A DNA stretch of 64,000 nucleotides from Anseranas semipalmata (taxonomy: Eukaryota; Chordata; Aves; Anseriformes; Anseranatidae): assembly GCA_013399115.1 (NCBI GenBank), contig VXAA01006435.1, positions 672,611-736,610 of the forward strand. Reading direction: 5' to 3'. Shown here piece after piece: positions 1-22,220 of this stretch. Numbering within the stretch: the first letter of the stretch is position 1; the number at the start of each line of letters is the position of its first letter. Below the pieces are notes generated by a model. The model was given only the letters and a program-made list of their open reading frames with translations, searched no databases and was not told the DNA's origin. The translations under genes were made by a program, and so were the position numbers.

Positions 1-517
1 GAAGAACTGATTCTTTGAAGCAACAGTAAAAATTATTCAACTGCTAATGCAGGAGAAATGTTTTCAGTGCTATTACAAAATTGCTCGTGGGTGCAATTCT
101 GTTTGAAGTTTTGACTTCATCGACTCTAGTTTTCATACCCGTTTAGAAGCACTGCTGGAAAAGTTATTAACTGTGACTGTAATAGCTTCCTTATATGACT
201 GCAGCAAAATTCTGAGAAGAAACGTCACTAAAGGAAATCTACATCCTTAGTTTGTGACGCTTTTGAATCACATTTTCATTGAGTTATGGTGGAGATACAA
301 AAGCAGACTATGCTAACCATTTTGCAACTTAAATCCTCAGTGTCAAATGTAAAAAAATAAATTTCTTTCTCATTAGGTGAGGTAAATGCTAATTAAAGTA
401 ACTTCAAAAACATGCAACAAAAACCAAAACCATCTTTTCTTGCTCGTCTTAGAACTGAAAGCACACATGGATGTGTCCAACATCTTAAAAATTCAATAAA
501 CACAACGTGATGCTCAC
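1..517 (-). other. MAST2: MAST2 intron, left-edge portion
   Basis: Intron following the 518-672 exon, starting with donor gtgagc at 517 on the minus strand. It is AT-rich and featureless; no exon, interspersed repeat or notable tract was seen. The intron continues beyond position 1. Confidence 0.9.
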
Positions 518-672
518 CTGAGACTGCGAGATCGAGGTCTCAAGGCTGGAGAATGGCGCCCTTCCTCATCAGTGATGCTCTCAGTACTGAAATGCTTTGT
601 CAGGAAATGAAGTTCATCTGCCGTGGGCTGAAAGGGCAGCTGGTGCAGCTTCTCCTGAGATGAGCATGATGA
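518..672 (-). CDS. MAST2: MAST2 coding exon (155 nt), start of the conserved pre-kinase region
   Basis: The acceptor tttttttctgtactcag is followed by 51 codons and two bases, AG, before the donor gtgagc. The exon begins [20 protein letters not shown], continues [18 protein letters not shown] and ends RPRSRSL, with the AG completed by the next exon, off the left edge, most likely to Ser of the family string SLSPGRSP. EKLHQLPxQPTxDELHFLxKHF is shared by all MAST kinases and leads into the pre-kinase helical domain. A second AG 18 nt further in (after ...ctcatctcag) could act as an alternative acceptor and would remove six residues (SSCSSQ) without shifting the frame. Upstream use is preferred because SSCSSQ is conserved in the family. 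Confidence 0.97.
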
Positions 673-11597
<10,925 letters not shown>

Positions 11598-11673
11598 CTT
11601 CGAGCAGGAACAAAGGAAAAATGAGCAGGTGCATTTGGTGAGAAGTTTCTGGGACTGTCCAAAGGGCTGCTAC
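11598..11673 (-). CDS. MAST2: MAST2 coding exon (76 nt), [18 protein letters not shown]
   Basis: The acceptor actctttcaaacag is followed by GT, completing a Gly codon. Then come 24 codons beginning [18 protein letters not shown] and ending FVPAR, and AG before a strong donor gtaagt. The repeated Ser-Pro dipeptides are possible proline-directed phosphorylation sites (inference). Human MAST2, as recalled, has Asn where the first Ser stands here; the rest of the segment is nearly the same. Entry phase is 1 and exit phase is 2, matching both neighbours. Confidence 0.97.
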
Positions 11674-14600
11674 CTGTTTGAAAGAGTAAAAAATAATTCA
11701 TTCATATTTGCAATAGAGTAACTTCAGAGTAACCACGCAGAATTACTTTCAATTGCAAGTTGTAGCCACAAATAATTGGCAATGTGCTCTTTGAGCTCTT
11801 GATCATCTGAGTATTGGTTTGCTAAAGAAATATTAGAATATGAATGCATCAGTATTTTCCCTCCTTTTAAAATAATTTAAGGTGTACATTTTCTTATTTT
11901 TAAATAAGTAGTGTATCATATATACACACAATATAGTATATATACATTAATATATTTTGTAATATCTTGTAATAATTCTCATATACAACCTTTACCTGAC
12001 ACTTCTCAATGAAAAACCTAGGTTAGAAATAACATTGATGACACTTGCAGGAATAACAAGTAGTAAGAAAGTATCTTCATACTTAAAGTGTTTATCACTG
12101 CTGAATGTAAAATTCACTGGGGGAAAGAAAAAGACACACTAAAGGAACTACACATAATAATAAAAGGCCTACACACACATGGAAGATAATCAGGCCATAA
12201 TGTATTAGCATTTACCCTAACCACCACTTTTTTTGAGATAATATTTCTATTATGAAAATGAAAGTTACGGTGAATTCATAAACTGAGGAAAATATAACGC
12301 TTGATTTTCACTTGGCACAAGAATCTTTTCTCCCAGCTTTGTCATATGACATGTAAGCATATGGTTGGTAAGATGTTTATGCAATGTCTTTTATTTCAAA
12401 GTAAAAAGCAACCACCTCATAAAAGCCCTCCTGAAAGCAAGAATCATTTACAGAGTAACTGCAGAAACCTTTGAATTTTAGAAGATGAATTAGTAGCTTC
12501 ATGTCAGTGAGCGTACTCTTTCTATCAGGCATATTCTGAAGTGGTTTGCTCTTTCAGATCCTTAATACAAGCACAAAAGAGAAACCATCCATGGTAAACA
12601 TATGCCAAGAGCAATTTCTTTGAGTACAGACAATAAAATAACTTAAAATGTGAGCAGGAAAACAGATACTGGACAAGCAATGCACTGCATAGTACATAAC
12701 TGTCGTCATCAGAATATCTTCAGACTTAGACTCCACATAAAATGAATTTATTTTAAAAGTCATGTTAGACATGACCAATAGGTCAAACATCAGTGACAAG
12801 TCATCTGCAAAGGCCTTGCCTCCATTTTGGGAGAAGCACTAAGTGCCCAGCTCGTCCCCGCAAGGCAGCGCTGTCTGTGAGGTTACATTTCCATGCAGCA
12901 CTGTACGCGAGCTTACGCTTAAGTTGCAATAATTTCAACAGAAGTTATTCATGTACCTTAACTGTTAGGCCGAGCAGAAACTGAAAATAAGCACTGTGCT
13001 CATTTGAAGGTTTTCATTCACTCATACTTCAGCCACAAAAGCGACTCACAGAGTAAATCTCTCCACAACTTCTTGCAAGCGAGGTGTGCGCACACCTGGC
13101 ACACGTGTGCAGGCAGGAAAGGGGAGAGGGAGACGGAGCTGATGCCTTCTGTGGTGTCGGGATGGCCACAGCACGGCCGGCACGCTCCATCTGGCCTACC
13201 AGTGTACCGGGGAAGAAGAGCAGCTGGTTGAGATTAAAGCAGCCCCAGGCTGATCTAGCACATGCCAAGGGGTGATGAGAGAACCAGAGAGGTAACTGAA
13301 ATCCAGAGCACTCCACAATCTGCTTCACCAAGGGAGAACTAAATTAAAAACAAAGGGTTTGAGCAACAAGTTTGTTTTCCTTTGGGTTGGTTTTGTTTTG
13401 GGTTTTAATGCAGTTATAAAATATTAGTTAAGAACTAACAACAGTTCAGTGTAATATGACACAACACAAGCCTTCACCCAAAACTGAGTACCATCAAACC
13501 CCTTGCCGGTATATCCTGCGTATATATATGCGTGGCAGGGGGAGAAGCAGCCATCAGAAATCAATAACAAGATGATTTTTGGTGCCTCACTTATGAAGCT
13601 TGCACTCATTCTAATTCTTATGGGCCCAGTGGAAAACCAGAGATATACTACTACTGAATTAAGAGAAGACTGAGTGGCTTTCACAGTCTAGATGGCACTG
13701 CAAGCTAACAAGAAAGATGGAAAAAAGCTGAGAGAGCAACAAAACAACGGTGCACAAGCACACGTCCCGGTAGCAGCACACAGCTAGGGTTAGGGTTGCC
13801 ATTTACTTGCTAGCAGAGCAGGAAGCTGAGGGAACAATTTAGATCAGAAGGAGATGCAGCAGTGGTGAGGCCTTTAAGCGGCAAGGCAGATATTCCAACA
13901 TCGCAAGGAAGTCTGCCAGGCTTGGTAGGAACCTGGGTGTTCGTGTACGCACCGAACCTTTGCTGCCGATGAACCCTGCGGCGTCAGGACGATCTTTCTG
14001 AACAAGAAGCCCGTTGCCCAACGCTGTTATAAACGAGCAATGAACTGTCATTGCCTTTTTAATATCCTCATCAATCTTTTGTAAATTTTCCAGATTATGA
14101 TCAAAATAGGATTTCAGAATAACTGAACAAATTGGGTAATGACAGTTTTTAAGTTTTGAAATTAACTATGTGGGTGTTCTAAGTCTTCCGAGCCTGCACA
14201 ATCTGGTACAGAGATACTATTAATTTTTAAGCAGCAACTTTTTCAGATTTATATAGCATATTTCCTTCCAGACACTGGAATTTTAATTAGATCCCCAGTG
14301 AGTTGCGTCAAGTTTTAAAATGAAAAGCAATTAGTTTTTCTGCTCAATTCAAGTCTGGGTGAAGCTTTTAAAACAACAACAGGGAGAAGGGGAATTACTA
14401 CTTTCCCTAAAATTTCCCAGTACTGCTGCATCTGCTATAGTTGAAGGAATTTTAATAAGAAAAGCCTTAGTGCAACGGTCTTATTCACCAAGGCTGATCG
14501 AAAGCCGATTTATTCTGTTAGCAAAGGTAAATTCCCCTGTTGCTCAAGGGTTATAGTTGGCTACTATTGAACCTGAAACAACTCCGTCTGAAGGGAGGCT

Positions 14601-17600
14601 TTTACACAGAATGATTACCCATTAGGTAAATCAACACAGTTACATGAATGTTAATAATTCAGGCATGAACCTTTACTTTTCCTTGACACACTGAGAAGGA
14701 TGTAGCCAAAGCGTCTGTACATCCACCACCCTGAAAATACAAAACGGACCTTACAGGCAAGAGAGAGGCAAAAGCCTCAGCTGTCATCTACAACGTGATA
14801 TTCCTCGGATACGTTAACGAGTCCAAAAGCTCAGACTAGAACCTTTTTGTAAAGCCTGCTTCTGAGATTTGTAAAAATAAATAAATACAAAGGACAAAGT
14901 TGTTGTGGTCTTCTACAAACAATATGCTAACATTATTTGCTGAACATTAACAGAAGCAGCTAAGGACCTTATTGCATGCTACAGAAATATCTGCCTTCTA
15001 ACACACACAAATCTTAGAATGACCAAAACCGTTTAAGCAACCTATGTAGCACCTCTCTCAAATAAAGTGAATGCCATGGCTCTGCTGTGGCATCCGAGCA
15101 TCACACGCACAAAATTCAAATGAATTATGGCTTCGATAACCAGGGCAGGATCTAGAGTCACACATGACATACTCTGCTTACTCTGCACAAGGTTTACTCT
15201 CTCCTCACAACGCTGCCTGGTCACTGCATAGATCCACAGCTCAGGCCCTCCAAAACAGGCACCCCCAGATCCATGCTTGGTTCAGGAAGCAGGAGAATCC
15301 TGCCCTTCTGTATAGCTCTGAACTTTTCTACTGATACAGGGAAAACAGATAAATAAATGGAAGTCTTAAAAATATTTTTTTTTCTTTTTAGCCAGAAGGA
15401 GGAACTGAACTTGCAGTGAAAGAGCAGAATAATTTAATTCAGTTCTACAGTGCTGCCTGTGAGCAGCTCCCTCCACATGTTATTATAGATGGGAGCAGGG
15501 ACAAGCATCTCCACTGGAAGTCAGCATGCAACCTGGCAGTGTGGAAAGTAAACTTTAAGATAGCCTGAACTTCCACCATCCAGCTTTAAGAATCTCTCTT
15601 TCCTACTGAGTTATAAAGATGATGTTGCTTCTCTGATTGATTTTAAGCTTTTCATTTTAAAATATAATCTACCAGTAATTTAGTAATCCACCTCACGATG
15701 CGTACACTGTAGTAGGTGTACCATGCACACCTTCTCTGTAATTTTCAGATTTTTTAAAAAATGATTTAAAGCAATACAAGCAAACATAAAGAAAATACGT
15801 GTACATATATACATACATACATATATATATATATATACACACACACATGTATTCCTCTGATTTTAAAAGAAAACAATTAGAAGAAATGGAAGGTTTTTGA
15901 ATCTGTATTCCTAAGACTGTCCACTTCAATCCAAGTTTGGGTAAGTAAACAAGAAGGGTGATTTTCCCATGAAGTTAACAAGCTGTGGCTTTCTATAACA
16001 AGGTCCCAGGAAATTTTGGAAAATGTTACTTCACACACCTTGAAAACTGAATCAGCACACTTCCAATATATTAAGAGTTCTTGAATCAGAAGTGATTTCT
16101 GGCAGAGTTAAAATTGTTCCGATATACTTCCATCTCAAATGTTTAGACCTCTTAAATATTACTTTTCCTCTCAATTTTGTAGGATATGAAATTGCTTGAC
16201 GTCCTATTTCGATGCTAGTTCAGATATTAAAATGTGTATTTTCCAGGATCGGTGTTCATTAGGAGCTAGGTCTGCCTGATGGACTGTCATTTGTGATACA
16301 TCACACCCACTGACTTTTACATTACATACAGAAGAATAACTCCTGTGGCTACTGCCATACAGAACTCCATTTTGTAGTGGTTTTTGAACAGAAACCTTTT
16401 AGAAAGCCTCCCTTATTTCTCTGCATGCTTGCTGCTCCTTTGATTTGTACAAGAGGTTCAGAATGGACATGAAGACGAGCATGTTCGAGACACAAGAGGC
16501 CAGGGAGAGGCTCCAGCTTTTCTTAGTAACTTATCAGTGTATGTCTGAACAAACAGTTTGATCGATTCTGTTCAAATACTAAACAAATATCACAGCCTGT
16601 TCTCAAATTCACATCTCATATATGATATTTCTTAAGAAAATATTTGTGACTCTACTCTAAATTTCATCTACTTCTGTCTTTTGAATAAATAATTTTTCTC
16701 AGGTAGGACTCCTAAATATAGCACTGGCAGAGAACTCAGATTACAAGAAATTTATCTTCCTGTTCTCTGTTTGCAACTCTTGGAGGTCACAAAGGATGTC
16801 CTTTTTAATTAATAGTTTTAAATCCCATATGCTACATTAGAACAAAAAAATAGAAATATTTGACAATTTCTGCCAAAGAAAGATGACATACCACTGATTA
16901 GCTACTCTAGTTTTCTAGACAGTCACGTATTTCTAATAAAGGTAAGCTTGTAAAGCCTGAGACAGCATCAAACACACTAAGACCAATTTTTCATTTTTGA
17001 AATAGACTGGGGAGAAAAGCAAATCAAAAGAAAATACAGGTGTTTCTATTGTGAACATTTCTGCCTTTGTCTTCTGAGCAATGATGACATCAACATCTTG
17101 TTGCAATTTGCCAAGCAAAGACGCTTCTTTCGTATTCTGAGGAGCATCTTTCTGTATCATTTTAGTTAAATGCTTGTAGAGCTGATTTAGAATTTGTTAA
17201 ATCCAACATACGTATCAATTCTAAGAACAAAGTAAAGAGCATAATGTAACTAAGTAGAGAATCCCTACCATGAAAAATGCCTTCTTAGGACCACATTTTA
17301 CAAAACTATCGCTATCATAATCACACACAACAGAACCAAGGGAGTTTGAAGTGACATGGAATTCCTCTAGCAAGTGCAAGCTTTTGGCGCTGTAAATTCA
17401 AACAAGCTACATTTGAAAATATTTCATCTGAGATTCTGAAGTGAAAATAGTTTTAATATGCTACTTTTAAGAATTTGTTAACACTTGAATTTGAAAATCA
17501 TGGGTCATTTAAAAAACTGTGTGATTAAAGTAACTTCCCAGCCATCCATGACTGGGCTTTACAACTTTGAGCAAATTTTTATGAAAACTTGAGTGGTTGA

Positions 17601-18762
17601 GGCTTTCACAGGTATCCTGTGAAAAATAACTTTTGTCTTCTTTTTCCTTTCAACAGGCTGGATGTCACCTCTCAAGACGCAATGCTCTGCAAGCAGAAGC
17701 AGATGGCTCCTTCTCGCTGAGCTACTACCAATTTGCTGTACTTTCTCAGCATTTCCTTAGTTTCAATCTCCAGAAAGTATTTACAGAACATATTGCCATG
17801 TAGGAGGAGGAAAGTCCGATTACAATGAAAACAACAGTTACTTGTCTTAAACACAACTGCGATGTGCTTCCAGACAGGCTCCATTGTGGATGCATATGTG
17901 CCACAAATGTTCAAGCTGTTTTAAGCTATAGACTTGTACCCCTTAGGGCCATAAGTGAAACCCCCTCTTTCCCTGGCATTTTGAAATACTGAAAACAATA
18001 CAGTCATACTTCACCTACCTCCCTCAGCAATAAGAACATCAAGGGCAATCTGTTGAATCCGAATGCGTGACCCTTTCTAAAAGTGGTTACCACAGGTTGA
18101 ATAAACATTCTTTCTTTTTCTTTAGAAAGAACATCTCCACACACTTCACCCTGATGACTAACAAGCAGTTGCCCATTTGCTTTGAAATAAGCATTTCATT
18201 GTTGCTGACATGACAAAACTGGCAGCTATGTGTAAAAAAAAGAATTTCAAACATCTCATGTTGCTCTAAGTAGGAGATAAGAGACCATAGATGGCACACT
18301 GCATAGCTGATGGTCTGCCAGAGGCATACAGACACAAATAAGGATGTTTCTTCTCATGAGAACTACAGTTAAACCACTGGCACAAATAAACTGTGCCAGG
18401 AGACTCAAAAGAAGATATCTGCTTAAAGGTATATATTTAATTTTATTTGACATTGCTCTCCCTCTGTTTCTTTGCTGGACATAAGAGGACTGAATCCCCA
18501 AGAAAGAGTGGAGGTCAGATACAGTAGAGAAGTAGAAAGACAGCAAACAGATGAGGAACACAGTCCCAGATTTTAAGCATGAGAAACATTGATTTTGAAA
18601 CTGTAAGAACCCTGTTATGAGTTAGAAAAGGTGAAAAACTGTAGTCAGATTAAGTTTCAAAGAGCATATCTTGATGTAGAGTATCAGTATGTTCAAACTC
18701 ACTGCAATGAACACTGACATTTTTCCTAACGATTCCCAGGCAAAGCAGTCTTCGGGAGTTAC
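11674..18762 (-). other. MAST2: MAST2 intron (7,089 bp)
   Basis: Intron between the 92-nt and 76-nt exons. It contains AT-rich alternations near 11920-11955, a somewhat GC-richer patch at about 12830-13240, and the TA/CA microsatellite at 15800-15848. No further exon of MAST2 is expected here, because the two flanking exons join in phase and in protein order. Confidence 0.9.
15800..15848. repeat. Compound TA/CATA/CA microsatellite
   Basis: Alternating tacata, (ta)n and (ca)n units over about 50 bp within the 7.1-kb intron. The minus-strand frame there (CVCIYIYICMYVYMYTYF) is purely a translation of this repeat and is not a gene. Confidence 0.95.
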
Positions 18763-18854
18763 CTGCGTGTCCATGAAGAGGGGAATGTGGTCGCGGGAGA
18801 GTTGGAGATGTGCTGGATGTTACAATCAAACTCTTTCTGTTGCTTGTCCGACAG
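18763..18854 (-). CDS. MAST2: MAST2 coding exon (92 nt), [11 protein letters not shown]...HSPLHGHA
   Basis: The acceptor ctctttttttcag is followed by one base (C) that finishes the Phe codon, then 30 codons beginning [14 protein letters not shown] and ending [10 protein letters not shown], then a single G before the donor gtaact. The segment is rich in Ser, Thr and Pro with basic residues, typical of a flexible, phosphorylatable linker in MAST kinases. The spelling [15 protein letters not shown] is the strongest evidence for MAST2 rather than MAST1, MAST3 or MAST4. Phases are 2 at entry and 1 at exit. In MAST1, as recalled, a different N-terminal leader joins directly before CRTSNRKS, so this acceptor is a natural junction for alternative first exons. 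Confidence 0.98.
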
Positions 18855-19919
18855 CTGAAAAAAAGAGATACACAATTATAAGGCACAACCAGACAACCCA
18901 AAGCACCTGAACGCAGGTCCTGCAGAATGGCTTTTAGCTAAGGAGAAATCTCTCATATTCAGGTCGATATTTTCTCATGCACTCTATTTCAGTATTGACT
19001 GCTGGGAAGTAAACGTACAGGGCCAAAGGGTACTTTGTCAGCACCAAGTGTTTTAGTCTGCTAGCAGCAACATAAAACCTGTATCTCATGCTGCAGGGGC
19101 CACTAGAGATAGCCCACAAAATATTCCTGATTCACAAAATATGTGCAACTTGCACTTTACAAATCACACAAAAAGCAGAAAACAGTGAATGAAATACTCC
19201 AGTGCTTCAGATATTCTTACCAATATCCAACACAGCAAATAAATCTGCTACAGCTATTGGCTATTACTATGAGAAACCAGAGTATAATCTTTAGGGCAGA
19301 GTTAAAATTACAAAGTAAAGCGTCAGCACAACTCAGCAGATGAGCAAGATTTTATTAATAAAACTTAAAACCTAAGACTGAAGAATCTTCACAAACACAT
19401 GCAGCAACACCTATCGAAAACCATGCAAAGCGAGTTTCCAACAAGCCCTCTGCTGAATTCACCCCACTCGCTGCCATGACTTTGCTCCAGCACAGAAAGC
19501 AACACTTCTGTATGAGGGACTTCATACTTTTTTTGCACTGGCATTTCAGAGAAAGATGAGAACGATGAGAATGATGTGCACCTCCATTTGCTTGCCAGCC
19601 TGCAACTGCTAGTAGCAAACGTATAGCTCTAAAGGTGATAAAAGTTAATTGTAATGGGCAAGTGAAATATTTTCAAATCACGAGAGCCATGAACAAGAGC
19701 AACTGGATATGTAAATCTCATTCTGATCACCCCTTTTCCTGTGGGAAAAGTGCATATAGAATACAAAATAAACAGTCTAAGTTCCGCAGGAAAATCTCGC
19801 AACCAACTTAAAGCTCTTTACATTTACTCATTGTACTTCCAACTTGCTTTCTAGATGGCAGAAACATTTCTGCTTCCTCCAGCAATTCTCAAAACAGGTG
19901 CTAAGATCACATTGGCCTC

Positions 19920-20070
19920 GCTAGGGGTGGGAGAAGGCAGGAGCGGGCCGGCCGAGCACCGCGGGGCAAGGAGCCGCGCCGGGTCACCGCAGCCGCACAC
20001 GGCGCGCGTTCGCAGCTCCCGGCGCTGCCATCTGCCTCCGTCCTTCCTCGCTGCCTCGTCCCGAGCGGCC
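19920..20070. promoter_or_regulatory. CpG-rich patch 1.1 kb upstream of the 92-nt exon
   Basis: About 20 CpG dinucleotides by hand count within about 130 bp, in otherwise CpG-poor DNA. In transcription order it lies just upstream of the exon starting CRTSNRKS. On the minus strand an ATG at 20031-20029 opens 14 codons and reaches a possible donor CG|gtgacc at 19988/19987 in phase 2, the phase needed to join the 92-nt exon. The donor is weak. Alternative promoter or first exon is an inference; the patch itself is plain in the sequence. Confidence 0.35.
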
Positions 20071-22059
20071 AACAGTGAATGCACGCAGGCTGCCAAGAAT
20101 CGCAATTTAATGCAAAACTATTTTGCTGCCACAGGATACTGTGTATCGGACTATTATTATTTGTAAGGCTTTTTATTGTTGTTCTGTAGGAAACTAGAGA
20201 ACTCAAAGCAGAAAAAAAACACAACTGAACTGCCAACCATAATAAACAGTAATAAAGTTGAAGCACCATTAACTGCTATTCAGGCTCTCTGGTGTACTTA
20301 AAGCATTCCTCAAAATTACCCAACTGATTCCATACAATCTTCATTTACATTCATGTATTATTCAACAACAGTCCATCCAAAAACTGATTGCCATTGTGTA
20401 CATCATATGGAAAAACTAACAGCCTGATGTTAAGAGGCTTAAAATTTCAGTTTATGGATTATTATTTTTTGTCTTCAATTAGTCTATTCCAGTAACTGTT
20501 GAAAAAACAGAATACTTGATTCCAACATTAGTAGCAGATAATCATTATGTTTACATTAATAGAAAATCTCTCACGATACAAAAGTGCTGAGTATTTTAAT
20601 ATAATATATATGACTATGTAAGAAATAAAAAAATCCTGAGTATTTTAATGTAAATTACTGTGTAAAAATTTTAGATCTTGCTCAATATAAAACAGTAGTA
20701 CTATGAGAAAAGAGAACTCCATCCTCTGTGGCCATACTCTTTTGCTAAAAAGAGTTCCCAAAATACACTTTACCACAGCCATGTCTGGAGCTTGCTATGG
20801 AAACTCAGTATATTTAAATCGCAGCATAATGGGGAACGTGAACTGTCCCAAACTCAGAGCTTTTTAACTGCTTGCCTGCATCTGCCAAATTGGACTGAGT
20901 TTTACAACCCCATTTTCTCTGATAGACTTGCAAAGATTAGGAACCAAAAGAGAAAGGGTTAAGTGGCTGGAGAGCAAGCACAGCTGAGACCCATTAAAAT
21001 AGGTCAGGTTTACACAAACCTACCCAGAGGAGGGAATGGCTTTGAGTGAAAGCCTAGCCCCAAGTTGGGAATAAAACATTATTCTCTTTACAGCCCCTAA
21101 ATTTGATAACTTTCAATTTCACTGGATCTCTAAGCAGGGAAGGAGGAACATCACTGAGGCCCGCTTAGCCATTTACATGACCCACGTGTGCTGGCAACAA
21201 GGCAAAGCTTAAACACGGAGGCTAAAAACAGAATTTCTGATTTCCTGAATCCATGTTATATGAAGGGAAAAATATACACACGGATAGAAACGTACTCTCT
21301 GCTGGTTGAAGAGAGCTCTCTCAGTAGGTATACATAACATTTAAGAGACCTTGGAATCGCAGAGGAATTACAGAACAGCAGTGATGAAGTTCTGATAGTC
21401 ACAAAAATACAAAAAAAGGAGGGGAAGCGCGAGGTAACGTGCAGATTGCAGCTGGGCGACTATCCCCAAGAAGTCACTACAACAGCAGTTAAGCACCTCC
21501 TAAAGAAAAACAGCTAAATATTAAAGAAGTAAAGCCAGCTTCAACCAGAAATTTGTGCCAAAGAAATTCAAACGAGTCACGTTAAGTGTTGGCACACAGT
21601 TCACATGGAGACAAAATGCTCTCCTGGAAGATGCACTTTAGCCAGACGGACGGTACTGGGCTCAGTGCTGAGCTACAAGGCCAACGATAACGAGGAGATC
21701 TTATTATTAATCTCGTATTCTACATTATTGCTCATTACTGTTCATGAATTCTGCAAACAGTTCTCTACAAATAATTCAATCCACATAGAAACCATGAGGA
21801 GAAGAAAGTAGAAAAGGTTACCTATACATCTCTGAGTATTTTAATAAGAAAACAAGAAGTTCTTAACCAGTCCAGAGAGATTCCAAGCATTATTATTTGT
21901 TTATAAGCCAAAGTTTTGCTATTTTCATTAAACGCGAGGCGAGCCTGACCCTGACCCTCCTTTCCTCTCACAATTTGGTTTGGGTCTCATTAACGCTTTT
22001 CTCCTCAGATCCCGCTTCACAATTTTAGAGGAGCAACCTCCCTGCAGGTCCTTCCAGTT

Positions 22060-22220
22060 TAGGCAAAACCCGATCTCGACACCCCGGGGTTTCGTTACCG
22101 CCCCGGCGCTGCGGGGCAGAGCCCGGCTGTCGGGCTGCGAACACCTCCGCTGGCAGCCGCCCGCCCGCCCGTGCCGCCAGGTCCCCCACGGACGCCTGGC
22201 GAGCCACGGGCTGCCAACGC
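22060..22220. promoter_or_regulatory. CpG-rich patch 3.3 kb upstream of the 92-nt exon
   Basis: A second short CpG-rich patch (over 20 CpG by hand count) with ccgcccgcccgcccg runs. Open frames cross it on both strands: 105 codons on minus from an ATG at 22245 and 162 codons on plus from about 21980. Long frames are expected in GC-rich DNA, and neither resembles a known protein. Could be an intronic promoter or enhancer; nothing in the sequence decides. Confidence 0.35.

Noticed and set aside
13785..13797. Telomere-like tagggttagggtt.
   Set aside because: Only two units; too short to call an interstitial telomeric repeat.
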